Below, piece by piece: positions 6,792-8,553 of a stretch of 8,553 nucleotides of DNA. Within the stretch, counting starts at the first letter, position 1; every line of letters starts with the position of its first letter. The stretch spans positions 66,919-75,471 of the forward strand of contig DHSB01000095.1 in assembly GCA_002408385.1 (NCBI GenBank). The letters are read 5' to 3'. The translations under genes were made by a program, and so were the position numbers. This DNA is from Myxococcales bacterium UBA5297 (lineage in GTDB: Bacteria; Myxococcota; Myxococcia; Myxococcales; UBA5297). The notes under the pieces are model-generated. The model was not told the DNA's origin and did not search any database. It saw only the letters and a list, made by a program, of their open reading frames with translations.

Positions 6792-7625
6792 ATGCGCCCG
6801 TTCGCCCTCGCCCTCACCTTCGCCCTGCTCGCGGCGCTGCCGGCCGCTGCGCAGACCCCGCGCTGCGACGCGCTCGCCGAGCCCCAGAGAGCGCTCGCCC
6901 AAGAGCTGTTCAAGGCGGTCCACCCCTACGACTGCTGCGACGAGACGCTCGATGCCTGCTTGAAGGCCGAAGAGCGCTGCAGGCTCGCCGAGCGGCTCGC
7001 CGACGACGTCTGCCGGATGGTCAAGGCGGGCAAGGACCGGAGCTTCGTCGAGCGGGCGCTCGACAAGCGGGCGCAGAGCATGATCGACCTCGGCGCGAGG
7101 GCCTCGTTCGCGCTCGACGACGCGATGAGCACCGGCGCCCCCGACGCCCCGGTGCAGCTCGTCGTCTACGCCTGCGCGCGCTGCCCGTTCTGCTCGGTGC
7201 TCCTGCCGCAGCTCTACCGCGAGGTGACCGAGGGCAGCCTCAAGGGCAAGGTGCGGCTCTACTTCCGGCCCTATCCGATAAAGAGCCACCCGGGCTCGAC
7301 CGAGGGCGCGCTCGGGCTGATCACCGCGGCCCGGCTCGGCAAGTTCTGGCCGTTCCTGCTCGAGCTGTACGGCAACTTCGACCAGTTCGACTGCCAGAAG
7401 ATGGTCGGGTGGGCGAAGGCGGTCGGGATGGACCCGGAGGCGTTCGACAAGGCCAGGCAGGAGCCGGCGCTGCGCGAGGTGCTGGTCGAGAGCAAGAAGG
7501 AGGGGCTGCGCAACAAGGTGGCCGCGACGCCAACGCTCTACGTCAACGGCCGGCTCTACTCCTACGAGCTCGACATCGAGGTGCTCAAGGACGTGCTCGC
7601 GGAGGAGTCGGAGAAGCAGAAGTAG
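6792..7625 (+). CDS. periplasmic DsbA-like thiol-disulfide protein
   Basis: A 277-residue exported thioredoxin-fold protein. A Sec signal (cleavage near AAAQT, residue 20) is followed by an N-terminal helical Cys cluster (Cys25, Cys48-49, 56, 63, 74, patterned CC-x6-C-x6-C-x10-C). The DsbA-type thioredoxin domain follows from about 118: strand VQLVVYACAR, active site C131-P-F-C134 with an extra Cys128, a helical insert (about 170-240), and the cis-proline loop VAATPTLYVNG (Pro247). All catalytic features are present, so it should exchange disulfides with periplasmic proteins. Whether it oxidises, isomerises or reduces cannot be told. Its likely redox partner is the MauE/DoxX-like membrane protein just upstream, and the Cys-rich double-SUMF1 lipoprotein of the same run is a plausible substrate. 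The Cys cluster before the catalytic domain is not part of standard DsbA and may be a relay or a metal/disulfide-stabilised cap. Confidence 0.88.
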   Translation: MRPFALALTFALLAALPAAAQTPRCDALAEPQRALAQELFKAVHPYDCCDETLDACLKAEERCRLAERLADDVCRMVKAGKDRSFVERALDKRAQSMIDLGARASFALDDAMSTGAPDAPVQLVVYACARCPFCSVLLPQLYREVTEGSLKGKVRLYFRPYPIKSHPGSTEGALGLITAARLGKFWPFLLELYGNFDQFDCQKMVGWAKAVGMDPEAFDKARQEPALREVLVESKKEGLRNKVAATPTLYVNGRLYSYELDIEVLKDVLAEESEKQK

Positions 7626-7640
7626 GCAAGCCCGGTCCGC

Positions 7641-7680
7641 ATCGCTGCCGAGACAGGGCCAGCGATCGTCTTCGGTCTTC
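7641..7680 (+). terminator. possible terminator after the five-gene run
   Basis: ATCGCTG (7641-7647) pairs with CAGCGAT (7660-7666), extendable by two GC pairs with one bulge, 15 nt after the stop at 7625. A pyrimidine-rich tail (CGTCTTCGGTCTTC) follows instead of a true T-run. The position is right for ending the operon, but the stem is short. Confidence 0.3.
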
Positions 7681-7696
7681 GAGTGAGAGTCGCACA

Positions 7697-7716
7697 GTGC
7701 GGGCCGGCCCCCGCAC
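7697..7716. other. GC hairpin
   Basis: GTGCGGG (7697-7703) and CCCGCAC (7710-7716) form a perfect 7-bp stem with a 6-nt loop CCGGCC. There is no T-run. It could act as a second, Rho-assisted end signal after the operon or be incidental in such GC-rich DNA. Confidence 0.3.
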
Positions 7717-7896
7717 GATGCTCAGGGCACTTCGATCCGATTGGTTGCCGCCGCCCGCGGAAGCGATCACTTCGCCGACGCCCGGCCTGCACCTCGCTGC
7801 GGCCGGGAGGTGGGCCCCGTGCCGTCGGCCCGCAGCGGCGGAAATGCGTTCGACCGCTGCTACTCGGCGCGGACGAGGTCGAGCAAGAGACGGAGG

Positions 7897-7910
7897 CTTG
7901 TCTGGACAAG
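7897..7910. promoter_or_regulatory. operator-like palindrome
   Basis: CTTGTC and GACAAG flank a 2-nt centre, and a second GGACAG half-like site follows at 7921. The size would suit a dimeric repressor, but no gene start lies nearby on either strand, so a regulatory role is only a possibility. Confidence 0.2.
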
Positions 7911-7968
7911 ATTTCCGCCTGGACAGTTGCTCAACGCGAGGTCGGGCGCCTGCCCCACCGCGCCCTGG

Positions 7969-8044
7969 CCCAACCCCCTCCCCGTCGGCGTGCTGAGCTT
8001 TCCGCGACAAGCGCTGGGATCGCCGGCGAGGAGGGGGTTTGGGG
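7969..8044. repeat. stem-loop element, copy 1
   Basis: Arms 7969-7990 and 8021-8043 pair over about 21 positions with one bulge (T8040), one C-A mismatch and one G-T, around a 30-nt loop. Copy 2 at 8465 shares the stem base (CCCCCTCC with GGAGGGGGTTTGGGG), the junction TCGGCGYGCTGAG (7985-7997 here) and the loop motif CGCGRCAAGC (8003-8012 here). The shared loop shows common descent and not just two GC-rich stems. Confidence 0.7.
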
Positions 8045-8045
8045 G

Positions 8046-8297
8046 GCAAGAGGCCCTGTCGCGCCGCGCTCGAGGCCCTCTGGCGCGTCCAGAGCCGTTG
8101 TCGTGCCACGACAGCGCCACCTTCCGCTGTCCAGAGGCGTTGTCGTGCGAGGAAGGCACCTGGTTGACGCTTCCGGAGCCGTTGTCGTGCCGCGAAGGCG
8201 CCTCTTTCGCCTGTCCAGAGGCGTCGTCGTGCCACGACAACGCCTCGTTCCAGCGGAGATACCTGTTGTCGTGCCACGACAACGGCTCGAGACGCGC
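8046..8297. repeat. 42-bp tandem palindromic repeat array
   Basis: Five units start at 8088, 8130, 8172, 8214 and 8256, exactly 42 bp apart, with a decayed sixth at 8046. The best-kept part is TCCAGAGSCGTTGTCGTGC. In several units it continues into the partner arm, giving GTTGTCGTGCCACGACAAC (8265-8283 complete), 9-bp arms about one central C. The right arm is lost in the units at 8130 and 8172 while the left arm stays. 42 bp equals both 14 codons and about four turns of B-DNA. Translation gives a 14-residue repeat on either strand (plus strand around L-S-C-H-D-N, minus strand around L-S-W-H-D-N), but no start site supports a protein. Confidence 0.85.
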
Positions 8298-8332
8298 CAA
8301 GCGGCGCCTGACGGGCGCCGAAGGCCGTAGTC

Positions 8333-8360
8333 GGACCGCTTCAGTCTCGATTGGCGGTCC
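8333..8360. other. hairpin between the array and stem-loop copy 2
   Basis: GGACCGC (8333-8339) and GCGGTCC (8354-8360) form a perfect 7-bp stem around a 14-nt loop. There is no T-run. Role unknown. Confidence 0.3.
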
Positions 8361-8464
8361 AGGACGATCGCTCCCGCCGGTCCTCATGTCTGACAGCGCA
8401 CCCAAGTCCGGCGCTTCGACCACGGTCCGGAAGAATCCCGTGTCTGAGCGCGCGCACCCCGAGG

Positions 8465-8546
8465 AAGCCCCCTCCCTTTCGGCGCGCTGAGGGGCTCGCG
8501 GCAAGCAACCCAGCGCAATGCGCGCCGAAAGGGAGGGGGTTTGGGG
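8465..8546. repeat. stem-loop element, copy 2
   Basis: Positions 8468-8487 and 8520-8539 are perfect 20-bp inverted arms (CCCCCTCCC...GGGAGGGGG). One G-T and two A-T pairs extend them to 8465/8542 around a 32-nt loop. The loop carries the same junction (TCGGCGCGCTGAG, 8479-8491) and CGCGGCAAGC (8497-8506) as copy 1, and GGAGGGGGTTTGGGG (8532-8546) is identical to 8030-8044. The stem could stop transcription from either side, but no T-run follows on either strand. Confidence 0.75.
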
Positions 8547-8553
8547 ACCTACT

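Larger units (their letters stand above)
7626..8553. other. gene-free repeat-rich region
   Basis: About 930 nt with no gene I can support. Long open frames exist on both strands, but they start at TTG or GTG without ribosome sites and resemble no family. The contents are several hairpins (7641-7666, 7697-7716, 8333-8360), a small palindrome (7897-7910), two related stem-loop elements (7969-8044 and 8465-8546) and a 42-bp tandem array (8046-8297). It looks like an intergenic repeat module downstream of the five-gene run. The right edge is cut by the window. Confidence 0.6.

Noticed and set aside
8046..8297. CRISPR array
   Set aside because: The step is constant at 42 bp, but the parts between conserved cores are themselves related and not unique spacers, the cores are diverged, and no cas gene is present.
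7741..8490. Plus-strand protein with S-C-H-D-N repeats
   Set aside because: It starts at TTG with no ribosome site, the N-terminal part resembles nothing, and the frame is open mainly because the DNA is GC-rich.
7860..8504. Minus-strand protein with S-W-H-D-N repeats
   Set aside because: It has a TTG start inside a hairpin loop and no ribosome site. It is kept only as a finding about the repeat, not as a gene.
7626..8553. tRNA or other standard RNA gene
   Set aside because: No cloverleaf, T-loop motif or CCA end is visible. The hairpins are isolated and do not form a known RNA shape.

Overview
The window is very GC-rich with strong G/C third-position bias. It carries secreted proteins of a style common in Myxococcota and related former Deltaproteobacteria: Asp-Ala-Gly repeat linkers, Cys-rich 'C-x-x-x-x-D-C-P-x-G' stretches and SUMF1-type (FGE-sulfatase) domains in lipoproteins. 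I infer a Myxococcota-like chromosome. This rests on style, not on a marker gene. All seven genes I accept lie on the + strand.

Layout: 1-152 is a leader with an inverted repeat and a good ribosome site. 153-2071 holds a coupled pair, a predicted lipoprotein of the endonuclease/exonuclease/phosphatase fold followed by a small outer-membrane beta-barrel-like protein. 2072-2333 is a gene-free gap with one notable foldable stretch. 2334-7625 is a tight run of five genes: a Cys-rich lipoprotein with two SUMF1/FGE-like domains joined by a DAG repeat linker, a TPR plus beta-barrel outer-membrane protein, a membrane-anchored rhodanese-like protein without the catalytic cysteine, a DoxX/MauE-like four-helix membrane protein, and a periplasmic DsbA-like protein with a CPFC active site. 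Stops and starts overlap at three of the junctions in this run and at the junction of the first pair; the last junction has an 18-nt gap.

Working model (inference): the last three genes form a cell-envelope thiol-disulfide module. The co-transcribed double-FGE lipoprotein, unusually rich in cysteine, is a natural client. The TPR-barrel protein has the general layout of outer-membrane lipoprotein translocators such as Slam and could present or anchor that lipoprotein at the surface.

7626-8553 has no convincing gene. It contains two related hairpin elements (about 75-82 bp, same orientation, 496 bp apart). Between them is a tandem array with an exact 42-bp period built around the odd palindrome GTTGTCGTGCCACGACAAC. 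This repeat module is the least explained part of the window. The five-gene envelope redox cluster is the most likely functional system.
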